This document shows positions 8,141 to 15,793 of a stretch of 26,180 bases of DNA, one piece after another (position 1 is the stretch's first letter; every line of letters begins with the position of its first letter). The DNA comes from an uncultured Clostridia bacterium. Its GTDB lineage: Bacteria > Bacillota > Clostridia > TANB77 > CAG-508. Location: NCBI GenBank assembly GCA_934141445.1, contig CAKPCF010000025.1, positions 1 through 26,180 on the forward strand, in the 5' to 3' direction. The position numbers were made by a program, and so were the translations under genes. The notes beneath the pieces were generated by a model. The model saw only the letters and a list, made by a program, of their open reading frames with translations, was not told where the DNA came from and ran no database searches.

Positions 8141-9238
8141 ATGAAAATAGGAATTGTAGGACTTCCAAATGTTGGAAAAAGTACACTATTTAACAGTATA
8201 ACAAAAGCAGGTGCTGAATGTGCAAATTATCCGTTTTGTACAATAGAACCAAATGTTGGCGTTGTTGCTGTTCCAGATGAAAGAATAGATAAATTAGCAG
8301 AAATATATAAACCACAAAAAGTTACAAAAGCAGTTGTTGAATTTGTAGACATTGCTGGTTTAGTAAAAGGTGCAAGTAAGGGTGAAGGTTTAGGAAATAA
8401 ATTTTTATCTCATATTAGAGAAGTAGATAGCATATTAGAAGTAGTTCGTTGTTTTGAAGATTCAAATATAGTTCATGTTGATGGTTCAATTTCTCCAATT
8501 AGAGATATTGATACAATAAATTTAGAATTGATTTTTGCAGATATGGAAACAGTAGATAAGAGACTGGAAAGAGCTAAAAAGCTTGTAAAAGGAGATAAAA
8601 AATATCAATTTGAAATTGATACTTTAGAAAAAGTTAAACAAGCTTTGGAAAATGGTAAATCTGCTAGAACACTAGAATATACAGAAGAGGAAAGAGAAGT
8701 TTTAAAAGAAAGCTTTTTATTAACAATGAAGCCAATTATGTATGTTGCAAATGTTTCAGAAGAAGATTTAGCAAATCCAGATCAAAATGAAAATGTAAAA
8801 AAAGTAAAAGAATATGCTAAAGAAGAGAATGCTGAAGTTATTCCTCTTTGTGTAAAAATAGAAGAAGAGTTAAGTTCATTAGAAGATGTAGATAAAAAGG
8901 AAATGCTAGAAGCACTTGGACTAAAAGAATCTGGACTTGATAAACTAATTAAGGCAAGTTATGATTTGTTAGGATTGATGAGTTTCTTAACAGCTGGTGA
9001 ACCAGAAGTTAGAGCTTGGACTATAAAAAAGGGAACTAAAGCTCCACAAGCAGCTGGAAAAATTCATTCAGATATAGAAAGAGGATTTATAAAAGCAGAA
9101 GTAATATCTTTCAAAGATTTAACTGAAAAAGCTAACAATTCAATGGTACAAGCCAAAGAAAAGGGTTTGGTTCGTTCTGAAGGTAAAGATTATATAATGC
9201 AAGATGGAGATATTGTTTTATTTAGATTTAATGTCTAA
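8141..9238 (+). CDS. ychF: Redox-regulated ATPase YchF (Obg-family, OLA1-like)
   Basis: 365 aa from the ATG at 8141. An in-frame ATG at 8129 exists, but it abuts the AAAGGA ribosome site, and family members begin MKIGIVGLPNVGKST, as here. The G1 P-loop is GLPNVGKST (about residues 6-14), G3 is DIAGLVKGAS, and the Obg-type G4 is degenerate (NVSEED), which in YchF goes with ATP preference. A coiled-coil insertion follows and the C-terminus is a TGS domain (TAGEPEVRAWTIKKGTKAPQAAGKIHSD). YchF binds ribosomes and acts in translation and stress responses. It is a conserved single-copy gene. Confidence 0.93.
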   Translation: MKIGIVGLPNVGKSTLFNSITKAGAECANYPFCTIEPNVGVVAVPDERIDKLAEIYKPQKVTKAVVEFVDIAGLVKGASKGEGLGNKFLSHIREVDSILEVVRCFEDSNIVHVDGSISPIRDIDTINLELIFADMETVDKRLERAKKLVKGDKKYQFEIDTLEKVKQALENGKSARTLEYTEEEREVLKESFLLTMKPIMYVANVSEEDLANPDQNENVKKVKEYAKEENAEVIPLCVKIEEELSSLEDVDKKEMLEALGLKESGLDKLIKASYDLLGLMSFLTAGEPEVRAWTIKKGTKAPQAAGKIHSDIERGFIKAEVISFKDLTEKANNSMVQAKEKGLVRSEGKDYIMQDGDIVLFRFNV

Positions 9239-9318
9239 AAATTACATATTTCTATATAATGTTACCAAAATGTAATTAAAATTATGTAGAAATGTAATGA
9301 AAAATGTATAGAAAAAAC

Positions 9319-9346
9319 TTGAAAAGAAAAAACTTTATGCTATAAT
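9319..9346 (+). promoter_or_regulatory. Strong promoter of the LPYAG small-protein gene
   Basis: TTGAAA (9319-9324), a 16-nt spacer ending in TGC (extended -10) and a perfect TATAAT (9341-9346). Confidence 0.75.
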
Positions 9347-9403
9347 AGTAATAGATGTATAAAAAGAGTTAAATTTTTAATAATAAGTATAGGAGATTGG
9401 GTG

Positions 9404-9793
9404 ATGTTAAAAATGAAAAAAGAAAAAATGATAATTAGTTTAATAGTTGTAGCTTTATTAGCTTTAGTTTTTGGAAATGTTACAAGTAATGCAACATCTC
9501 TTACAGGAAATTCATTAACACTTAATGTTAGTGCAACAAATTCAACTACTTTAAATATTAGTACAAATAAAACAAATACAGCTAAAACAACTAATGTAAC
9601 TAATACAAATTCTGTTAATGCAGCAGTTAGCAATTATGCTAATACAAATGTAAATGCTGCAAAAAATACAGCTAACACAAGCAAATTACCTTATGCTGGA
9701 AATGGAAATGTAGCAGGAGCTATAGTATTAGCAGTTATATTTGTTGGTTCAGCTGTTTATGCATACAAAAAAGTTTCAGATTATAATGTATAA
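9404..9793 (+). CDS. Small secreted Asn/Thr-rich protein with sortase-like C-terminal signal
   Basis: 129 aa from the ATG at 9404, 8 nt after AGGAG (9391-9395); the GTG at 9401 is less well placed. A basic start and hydrophobic stretch (residues 5-25) form a signal peptide with a likely cut near residue 30. Residues 31-93 are low-complexity, rich in Asn, Thr, Ser and Ala (NSTTLNIST, TNVTNTNSV), with no recognisable fold and no Cys. The C-terminus has the layout of a cell-wall sorting signal: LPYAG (95-99), a hydrophobic stretch (about 104-120) and a short basic tail (YKKVSDYNV). The fourth motif position is Ala instead of Thr, so wall attachment is possible but unproven; it could also be a simple two-helix membrane protein. 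It is monocistronic, with a strong promoter and perfect terminator, suggesting abundant expression. Function unknown. Confidence 0.75.
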   Translation: MLKMKKEKMIISLIVVALLALVFGNVTSNATSLTGNSLTLNVSATNSTTLNISTNKTNTAKTTNVTNTNSVNAAVSNYANTNVNAAKNTANTSKLPYAGNGNVAGAIVLAVIFVGSAVYAYKKVSDYNV

Positions 9794-9809
9794 GATATTA
9801 TTAAAAATT

Positions 9810-9840
9810 AAGACTAGTATAAAAATACTAGTCTTTTTTT
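9810..9840 (+). terminator. Intrinsic terminator of the LPYAG gene
   Basis: A perfect 11-bp stem (9810-9820 with 9825-9835), an AAAA loop and a long T run. Confidence 0.92.
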
Positions 9841-9875
9841 GTTATAATTTTTTTATTTTGTTATTATGATTTACT

Positions 9876-9903
9876 TGAATTTATAGAAAAACATTGATAT
9901 AAT
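9876..9903 (+). promoter_or_regulatory. Promoter upstream of the Wzz/BY-kinase leader
   Basis: TTGAAT (9876-9881), a 16-nt spacer and a perfect TATAAT (9898-9903). The predicted transcript start (near 9910) is about 120 nt before the start codon and just before the leader terminator. Confidence 0.65.
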
Positions 9904-9918
9904 ATGCACGAAGATTAC

Positions 9919-9961
9919 AAAAGATACAAATAAATGAGTTTTTTTATTTGTGTCTTTTTTT
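9919..9961 (+). terminator. Intrinsic terminator inside the leader of the Wzz/BY-kinase gene
   Basis: A 16-bp stem (9919-9934 with 9943-9958, one G-U) runs into a T stretch ending at 9961. An outer helix, 9914-9921 with 9963-9970, could extend or compete with it. It sits between the promoter and the coding region, so it would either attenuate the gene or end a short RNA of about 50 nt. Confidence 0.7.
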
Positions 9962-10032
9962 CTTTGTAATAAAACGAAAACTAGAATTTTTAAACTTAAT
10001 AATAAATAAATTTTAATGATAAGGAAGAAAAA

Positions 10033-12552
10033 ATGGAAGAACTAGATTTAAAAGAGTTATTATCAGTATTTTTAAAAAATAAATTTATAGTTTTATTGAT
10101 TGTTATTTTTACTACAATACTAGGAAATATATATAGTTTTTATTTAGTAACTCCTAAATATGAAGCATCAACTACTTTAATTTTAGGAAGAATAAATAAT
10201 TCTACATCAAAAACGACAACTACTACAACAGACCAAATAACACAATCTGAAATTAGTATTAACTCCAATTTAGTTTCAACATATAGTGAGTTGATAAAGA
10301 GTAGAACTTTAATTCAGCAAGTTATAGATAATTTAAAATTAAATTTAAGTGAAACTAGTGTTAGAAATTCTATAACAGTTAGTAGAATTTCTGATACAGA
10401 ACTTATCGAAATTACAGTTAAAAATGAAGATGGCGAATTAGCAAGTAAAATAGCTAATGAAATTGCAAAAGTATTTTCAACAAAAGTAGAAGAAGTTTAT
10501 AATATAAGTAATGTTTATATTATAGATAAAGCAATTGCAACGAATGTGCCATATAATATAAATCATATTAAAGACATAGTAATTTTTATGTTTATAGGTA
10601 TAGTAATTTCTGGAGTATACATTTTAATATATCATTTATTGGATAATACTATAAAATCAGAAAGTCAAATTGAAAGAAATATAGGATTAAAAAATTTAAT
10701 AAATATTCCTTTTGAAAACAAAAAAGGAAAAAAACAAAATCAAAATGAACTTATTACATACTTAGAAAGTAAATCAATTGTTTCAGAAAGTTTTAGAACT
10801 TTAAGAACTAATGTACAATTTTCAAAATCTAATTTAAAAGGTGGAAAAACTTTTTTGATTTCAAGTTGTTTTCCATCAGAGGGAAAAAGCTATATATCAG
10901 CAAATTTAGCAATAACATTTGCACAGATTGGAAAGAAAGTTATATTAGTAGATTCAGATATGAGGAGAGGCAGACAAGCTGAAATATTTAAAATCTCTAA
11001 TGGAATTGGCTTATCAAATTATATATCAGGATTAGATAGAAATGGAATGGAAATATCAGAAGATATTGGTAGATTTATAAGAGAAACGGAAATTTCAAAT
11101 TTGAATTTAATTACTGCTGGTTCAATTCCACCAAACCCATCTGAACTTCTTTCTTTACCAAAATTACAAGAATTGATAGAAAGCTTAAAAAGTTTTTATG
11201 ACATAATAATTTTTGATGGAGCACCTATCATACCAATTACAGATTCTTTAATACTTGCGAGAAATTTAGAGAGTACAATCATTGTAACATTATACAATAA
11301 AACTAAAAAAGATGATCTAATCAAGGTAAAGAATGATATAGAAGCTGTTGGTGGAAAAATAATAGGAACTTGTATAAACTGTATGCCGGTAAATTCATCA
11401 AAGAAAGAATCAAAATATTATTATTACAGAGAAGAAAAAAGTAAGAGCAAAATTACTTTAAAAGCTAGAATATATAAAATCTTTAATAAAATAGTTTGGA
11501 AATGTAAAAGTATAAAAACAAAATTAAAATTATTAACGAAAAGAAAAAAGATTGCTACTCTTACTGGAGAAGTTTCAACTGAATTTGCAAAGAATTCTAA
11601 AAAAGAAGAAAAGATATTAACTACAAGAAAAGAAAAAATTAAAAAAGATATTGAATTAAATGCTAAAATTCAAGAAAATAAAGCAATAGAACAAACAAAA
11701 AGACAAGAAAAAATGGCTAGTAAAAATGAATTGAAAAATAATATTCAACAAAGTAATTTAAACGAAAAGAATGATTTAAAACATAAAGAAGCTGAAAAAG
11801 AAAAAATAGAGAATCAGAAAAAAGAACAAGATAAAATTAGAGAACAAGAAGAAAAATTAAAAGCAAAAGAAACTTTGAAAGCTGAGAAAGAGAAAGAAAA
11901 ACAAAGAAAATTAAAGGAACAACAAGAGAAGAATGTTGAGAAACAGAAGATAAAAGACTTAATGAAAGAAGGAAAAGCAAAAGAGAAAGAGCAAAATAAA
12001 AAAAATAAAGAAGAAAAAAAGAAAATAGCAAAAGAACACTTTAACGAATTTAAAGAAAAGTCAAGTAAAGTATTAAAAAGTGAACTTGAGAAGTTAAAAG
12101 AAAATGGAAATAATTTTGTGCAAAAAGTAAAAGAAATTTTAAAAAGTAAGTCAGAAGAATTAAATAAAAAGTATGATGAATATATTACTAAAAAAGCTAA
12201 AGAACGTTTAGAACAAGAAAGAATTAAACTTGAAAAAGAGGAACAAAAGAAGCAAAAAGCAATTGAAGAAGAAAAAGAGAGAATTGAGAGAGAAAATATA
12301 AGAAAGCAAAAAGAGATTGAATTTGAAAAGATAAAATTGGAAAAAGAAGAATTAAGAAGACAGAAAGAAATAGAATTTGAAAAATGGAAATTAGAAAAAG
12401 AAGAAATTAAGAAACAAAAAGCAATTGAACAAGAGAAAATAAGACAAGAAAGAGAAGCTGAAAAGGCAAAAGAAAAAGAGGATGCAAAATTAACAGATGA
12501 ATACATTGAAGAAAATTTGTATCCTAAGACCAAAAATACAAAATTATTTTAG
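10033..12552 (+). CDS. Wzz-type chain-length / BY-kinase fusion with long charged helical tail
   Basis: 839 aa. Residues 1-205 form a Wzz (polysaccharide co-polymerase) module between two membrane helices (about 16-38 and 181-203). Residues 230-450 form a CpsD/CapB-type tyrosine autokinase: Walker A FPSEGKS (K285), Walker A' VDSDMRR (306-312) and Walker B FDGAP (D395). A tetra-tyrosine cluster (Y462-Y465) follows, a plausible autophosphorylation site, and then a basic stretch. From about residue 515 to 830 the protein is almost entirely Lys, Glu, Gln, Arg and Ile in long helix-forming runs, with an 18-residue repeat at 740-811. Such proteins control length and export of capsular or exopolysaccharide; the tail is far outside the usual length of about 450-500 residues for such fusions. 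No glycosyltransferase or phosphatase genes are adjacent, but glmM (UDP-GlcNAc supply) follows. The leader contains a terminator. Confidence 0.85.
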   Translation: MEELDLKELLSVFLKNKFIVLLIVIFTTILGNIYSFYLVTPKYEASTTLILGRINNSTSKTTTTTTDQITQSEISINSNLVSTYSELIKSRTLIQQVIDNLKLNLSETSVRNSITVSRISDTELIEITVKNEDGELASKIANEIAKVFSTKVEEVYNISNVYIIDKAIATNVPYNINHIKDIVIFMFIGIVISGVYILIYHLLDNTIKSESQIERNIGLKNLINIPFENKKGKKQNQNELITYLESKSIVSESFRTLRTNVQFSKSNLKGGKTFLISSCFPSEGKSYISANLAITFAQIGKKVILVDSDMRRGRQAEIFKISNGIGLSNYISGLDRNGMEISEDIGRFIRETEISNLNLITAGSIPPNPSELLSLPKLQELIESLKSFYDIIIFDGAPIIPITDSLILARNLESTIIVTLYNKTKKDDLIKVKNDIEAVGGKIIGTCINCMPVNSSKKESKYYYYREEKSKSKITLKARIYKIFNKIVWKCKSIKTKLKLLTKRKKIATLTGEVSTEFAKNSKKEEKILTTRKEKIKKDIELNAKIQENKAIEQTKRQEKMASKNELKNNIQQSNLNEKNDLKHKEAEKEKIENQKKEQDKIREQEEKLKAKETLKAEKEKEKQRKLKEQQEKNVEKQKIKDLMKEGKAKEKEQNKKNKEEKKKIAKEHFNEFKEKSSKVLKSELEKLKENGNNFVQKVKEILKSKSEELNKKYDEYITKKAKERLEQERIKLEKEEQKKQKAIEEEKERIERENIRKQKEIEFEKIKLEKEELRRQKEIEFEKWKLEKEEIKKQKAIEQEKIRQEREAEKAKEKEDAKLTDEYIEENLYPKTKNTKLF
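12250..12465 (+). repeat. Four tandem 54-bp (18-residue) repeats in the Wzz/BY-kinase tail
   Basis: Residues 740-757, 758-775, 776-793 and 794-811 align as (K/R)QK(E/A)IE(F/E/Q)EK-type units. Two of them, KQKEIEFEKIKLEKEELR and RQKEIEFEKWKLEKEEIK, differ at only four positions. Eighteen residues equal five turns of an alpha helix, fitting a continuous single helix rather than a heptad coiled coil. Confidence 0.8.
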
Positions 12553-12558
12553 AAGAAT

Positions 12559-12606
12559 AAAAAAGTAACTCAAAACGTAAAAAATAACGATTAGAGTTAC
12601 TTTTTT
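12559..12606 (+). terminator. Intrinsic terminator after the Wzz/BY-kinase gene
   Basis: A perfect 13-bp stem (12559-12571 with 12594-12606), its last six pairs A-T so that the T run is part of the stem. It starts 6 nt after the stop codon. Confidence 0.8.
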
Positions 12607-12628
12607 CGTTAAAATTTATCACAAAATA

Positions 12629-12658
12629 TTGAATTTTAAGTAATATATAGATATAATA
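12629..12658 (+). promoter_or_regulatory. Promoter of the glmM operon
   Basis: TTGAAT (12629-12634), an 18-nt spacer and a perfect TATAAT (12653-12658). Confidence 0.65.
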
Positions 12659-12691
12659 TAAAAGCATATATAAGCGGTTAGGAGGAGCAAA

Positions 12692-14053
12692 ATGAGAAAA
12701 TATTTTGGAACAGATGGTATTAGAAGAATTGCAAATACGGAATTAACTCCAGATTTAGTCTTTCGTGTTGCCAAAGCGGGTGCTTATGTACTTTCTAAAC
12801 ATTCAAATCATGCACCAACAATTTTGATTGGAAGAGATACGAGAATATCTGGTACACTAATTGAAAGTGCAATGACAGCAGGATTCTTAAGTTATGGTGC
12901 AAATGTAAAATTATTAGGTGTTATGCCAACACCAGTAGTTGCATATTTGACTAAAAAATTGAATGCAGATGCAAGTGTAGTAATTTCGGCTTCACATAAT
13001 ACTTTTGAATTTAATGGAGTAAAGTATTTTAGCAATAAAGGTATGAAAATACCAGATGAAATAGAAGAGGAAATTGAAGAAATATTAGATTCTGATAAAT
13101 TATCTGAAATGGTAGCTGTTTCTGATAAAATAGGAATTTCAGAAAATGCTAGTGAGTATGTTGAAGAATACATAAATTTTATATCTAATTTATTTAAAGA
13201 CGAATTTAAAGATTTACCAAAAGATTTTTGTGTTGGTATAGATACTGCAAATGGTGCTACTTATAATTTAGCAGAAAAGATATATACTATTTTAGGAATA
13301 CCACATAAAATAATAAATAATTCTCCAGATGGAATAAATATAAATGAAAATTGTGGTTCTACACATATAGAGGCAATTCAAGAATTAGTAAAACAAGAAA
13401 ATTTGAGTTTAGGAATTGCTTATGATGGTGATGGTGACCGTTGCTTAGCAGTAGATGAAAATGGAGATTTTATAGATGGTGATGTAATTATGGCAATACT
13501 ATCTAATATGTTAAAGAAGCAAAATCATTTAAATAAAGATACTTTAGTTGCTACTGTAATGAGTAATTTAGGATTAAATAAATTTACAGAAAAAGAGAAT
13601 ATTAGTTTTAAGCAAACTAAAGTTGGAGATAGATATGTTTTAGAAGAAATGCTAAAACATGGATATAATCTTGGAGGAGAGCAATCAGGACATATTATTT
13701 TATTGGATTACAATCCAACTGGTGATGGAATATTAACTTCTTTAATGCTAATAAAGGCTATATTACAGGAAAATAAAAAGGCATCTAAAGTTAGAAAAAT
13801 AATAAATTTATATCCACAAGTTTTAATAAATGCTAAAGTTGCAAGTGATAAAAAATTATTATATAAAGAAGATAAAGAGATATTAGAAAATATTGAAAAA
13901 CTTGAAAAAGAATTTGCTGGTAATGGAAGAGTTTTGATTAGACCTTCAGGAACAGAGCCAAAAGTTCGTGTTATGATAGAAGGAGAAAATCAAGAATATA
14001 TAACAGAAAGAGCTACAGAATTAGCAAATTTAATAGAGAAAAAGTTAGGATAA
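12692..14053 (+). CDS. glmM: Phosphoglucosamine mutase
   Basis: 453 aa, the usual length. GlmM interconverts glucosamine-6-phosphate and glucosamine-1-phosphate on the way to UDP-GlcNAc for peptidoglycan and surface glycans. The N-terminus is FGTDGIRRIAN. The catalytic phosphoserine loop is ISASHN with S101, the metal-binding loop is DGDGDR (245-250), the sugar-binding loop is GGEQSGH, and the phosphate-binding loop near the end is RPSGTEPKVRVM. The start follows AGGAGG (AGGAGGAGCAAA before the ATG). It is the first gene of a probable seven-gene operon; the next gene starts 15 nt after the stop. Confidence 0.95.
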   Translation: MRKYFGTDGIRRIANTELTPDLVFRVAKAGAYVLSKHSNHAPTILIGRDTRISGTLIESAMTAGFLSYGANVKLLGVMPTPVVAYLTKKLNADASVVISASHNTFEFNGVKYFSNKGMKIPDEIEEEIEEILDSDKLSEMVAVSDKIGISENASEYVEEYINFISNLFKDEFKDLPKDFCVGIDTANGATYNLAEKIYTILGIPHKIINNSPDGININENCGSTHIEAIQELVKQENLSLGIAYDGDGDRCLAVDENGDFIDGDVIMAILSNMLKKQNHLNKDTLVATVMSNLGLNKFTEKENISFKQTKVGDRYVLEEMLKHGYNLGGEQSGHIILLDYNPTGDGILTSLMLIKAILQENKKASKVRKIINLYPQVLINAKVASDKKLLYKEDKEILENIEKLEKEFAGNGRVLIRPSGTEPKVRVMIEGENQEYITERATELANLIEKKLG

Positions 14054-14068
14054 TTTTGGGAGGAAAAT

Positions 14069-15376
14069 ATGGCAGAAAAACATATTATGACAGGCTTAAG
14101 CAATGTTGAACAGGCCTTTGTGTCAGCAATTACTTGGGATAAATCTGATAATCTAAAAAAGATGGGTGGAATTGTAGATACTCAAAATGTTTCTACTTTA
14201 TCTGCATATTTAGAAAGAAACAGAGCAGAACATCCAGTTTCACAAGATGTAATAGATAGTAAAAGAAATAAACGTACTTATGTAGTACCAATAGATGTTA
14301 CAAGAGCAGATGGAAGTTCTTTTAAAATGAATTTAATAGTGGATTCTACTGGTAGAGATTTAGCTGTTATGGCACTTACAATAGATGGAAAAGAAGCTCC
14401 AGAATCTTTCAAACTTGCAGAAAAATTAAACAATAGATTACAAAATAATAAGAAAGCTCTTGAAAGTGCAATTGATACTCGAACATTAGAAAAGGTATTA
14501 GATATAAAATCATTAGATGAATTGGCAGAGAAAAATGCAAATGGAGAAAAAATTGTAGCAGATAATCCAAAAGAAGCTTTAGAAGAAGTAAAGAGAAAAG
14601 ATAGCAGTGTTTTATTAGATGAAAATTCTATTGATGAAAAAAAGGATGAAAAAGCTGATAAAGAAAAAGAGAAAACAGAAGAAGAACAAGTAATTCCAAA
14701 AGAGTATAAAGGAAAAATAGAAGAAGCTTGTGAAAAAGCTGGAATAGAACCATATATGTTAAAAAATGCTGTATTTGTTAGAAATCCTCGTTCACTTACT
14801 GAACCACTAGAAGGAGAAAATCTAACTGTTAGTGGCGGAGAAGTTATTGTTTTACAACTAAGAGATGGAATTGAAAACAATAAAAATATATTAGTACAAG
14901 GTGATAGAGTAGACAAAACAGGACGTTTTGATGATGAGCTTTCAAGAAGATTAGCACCAAATAGTAAATTTGGTGCTACTGTAGAAAATTCAGAAGTAAA
15001 TGTTCATGAGGAATTAGTTGTAGAGTACGAACTTGAAGCTGGACAAGTTGTTAGAATAAATTTAGATCAAGAACCTATAAATTCAAGATTGTCAGATATA
15101 GATAAATTAACAGTTCAAGAACAAGTAAAAGCTATAAGAAAAGCTTGGCAAGTTAATTTAGACCATGCAAACGGACCAGATGAAGTTAGAAGTGCTTATG
15201 AGAATGCCAATACTGCTATGAATCTTTTAGAAAAACAAACTGGAGTTACATTAGATCCAATACAAGCAGAAATTGAAACTAAAAAAGATCAAGTTACAGA
15301 AGAGATGGAAGAAGTTTCTGATGGCTATGATGAAACTATAGTTCATTATGGTAGAAATATCAATGAAGATAGATAA
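14069..15376 (+). CDS. Unrecognised acidic soluble protein in the glmM operon
   Basis: 435 aa; the family was not recognised. It starts 15 nt after glmM behind GGGAGGA. There is no signal peptide, membrane helix or cysteine cluster, so it is probably cytosolic. Three parts can be seen. An N-terminal region (about 1-175) includes a beta-rich stretch (RTYVVPIDVTRADGSSFKMN). A highly charged Lys/Glu/Asp linker covers about 185-215. A C-terminal region (about 216-435) looks beta-rich and then helical; its EACEKAGIEPYMLKNAVFVRN and EELVVEYELEAGQVV stretches could be small sheets. It is strongly acidic overall. Position between glmM and metG suggests a housekeeping or envelope role, but that is inference only. 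Confidence 0.75.
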   Translation: MAEKHIMTGLSNVEQAFVSAITWDKSDNLKKMGGIVDTQNVSTLSAYLERNRAEHPVSQDVIDSKRNKRTYVVPIDVTRADGSSFKMNLIVDSTGRDLAVMALTIDGKEAPESFKLAEKLNNRLQNNKKALESAIDTRTLEKVLDIKSLDELAEKNANGEKIVADNPKEALEEVKRKDSSVLLDENSIDEKKDEKADKEKEKTEEEQVIPKEYKGKIEEACEKAGIEPYMLKNAVFVRNPRSLTEPLEGENLTVSGGEVIVLQLRDGIENNKNILVQGDRVDKTGRFDDELSRRLAPNSKFGATVENSEVNVHEELVVEYELEAGQVVRINLDQEPINSRLSDIDKLTVQEQVKAIRKAWQVNLDHANGPDEVRSAYENANTAMNLLEKQTGVTLDPIQAEIETKKDQVTEEMEEVSDGYDETIVHYGRNINEDR

Positions 15377-15394
15377 AATATACAAGAGATAATT

Positions 15395-15412
15395 GTTTTA
15401 CTATAGTAAAAC
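15395..15412 (+). repeat. Perfect 18-bp palindrome upstream of the small membrane protein gene
   Basis: GTTTTACTATAGTAAAAC is fully self-complementary. There is no T run after it, so it is not a standard terminator. It may be a protein-binding dyad or an mRNA processing hairpin within the operon, 5 nt before the AAGGAG ribosome site. Confidence 0.7.
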
Positions 15413-15430
15413 GAAGTAAGGAGTTTTTTT

Positions 15431-15763
15431 ATGGGAACATTACCAATTTATGCAGTTGTATTATTGATGACAGCTGTTACAGTATTATTGATTATTTTAG
15501 GAAGAAAATTAGAACTATCATTTTTACCAGGTATATCAACAATTGGAAATTTAGTATTTTTAGTATATCATTCAGTAAAATTAGATGGAATCACTAGTGA
15601 AGAAGCTATATACACTAATATAGAGTATAATTATTTATTAGTTGGTTTTGCTTTACTACTAATAAGTTTTATTGCTTTTTTATGGGTAGATGATATAGTA
15701 GCTAAAAAGAAAAACAAAAAAAGTTATGATGATAGCTTATCTTGGTTTTGGGATAAAATATAG
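15431..15763 (+). CDS. Small membrane protein, three predicted helices
   Basis: 110 aa; the family was not recognised. AAGGAG lies 7 nt before the ATG. Three hydrophobic segments are clear: about residues 5-24 (IYAVVLLMTAVTVLLIIL), 32-48 (LPGISTIGNLVFLVYHS, partly polar) and 67-87 (NYLLVGFALLLISFIAFLW). A basic KKKNKK segment and a WFWDKI end follow. No catalytic or metal-binding motif is seen. It lies between the unknown 435-aa gene and metG, in the same direction with a 54-nt gap that holds a perfect palindrome. Probably real, given a good ribosome site and operon spacing; function unknown. Confidence 0.7.
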   Translation: MGTLPIYAVVLLMTAVTVLLIILGRKLELSFLPGISTIGNLVFLVYHSVKLDGITSEEAIYTNIEYNYLLVGFALLLISFIAFLWVDDIVAKKKNKKSYDDSLSWFWDKI

Positions 15764-15793
15764 TTCTATTTTATAGAAAGGAATGTATTTAAA

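Noticed and set aside
11814..12533. A 239-residue minus-strand frame rich in Ser and Phe
   Set aside because: It is the mirror of the AAA/GAA-rich Lys/Glu tail of the Wzz/BY-kinase; low-complexity composition and no ribosome site.
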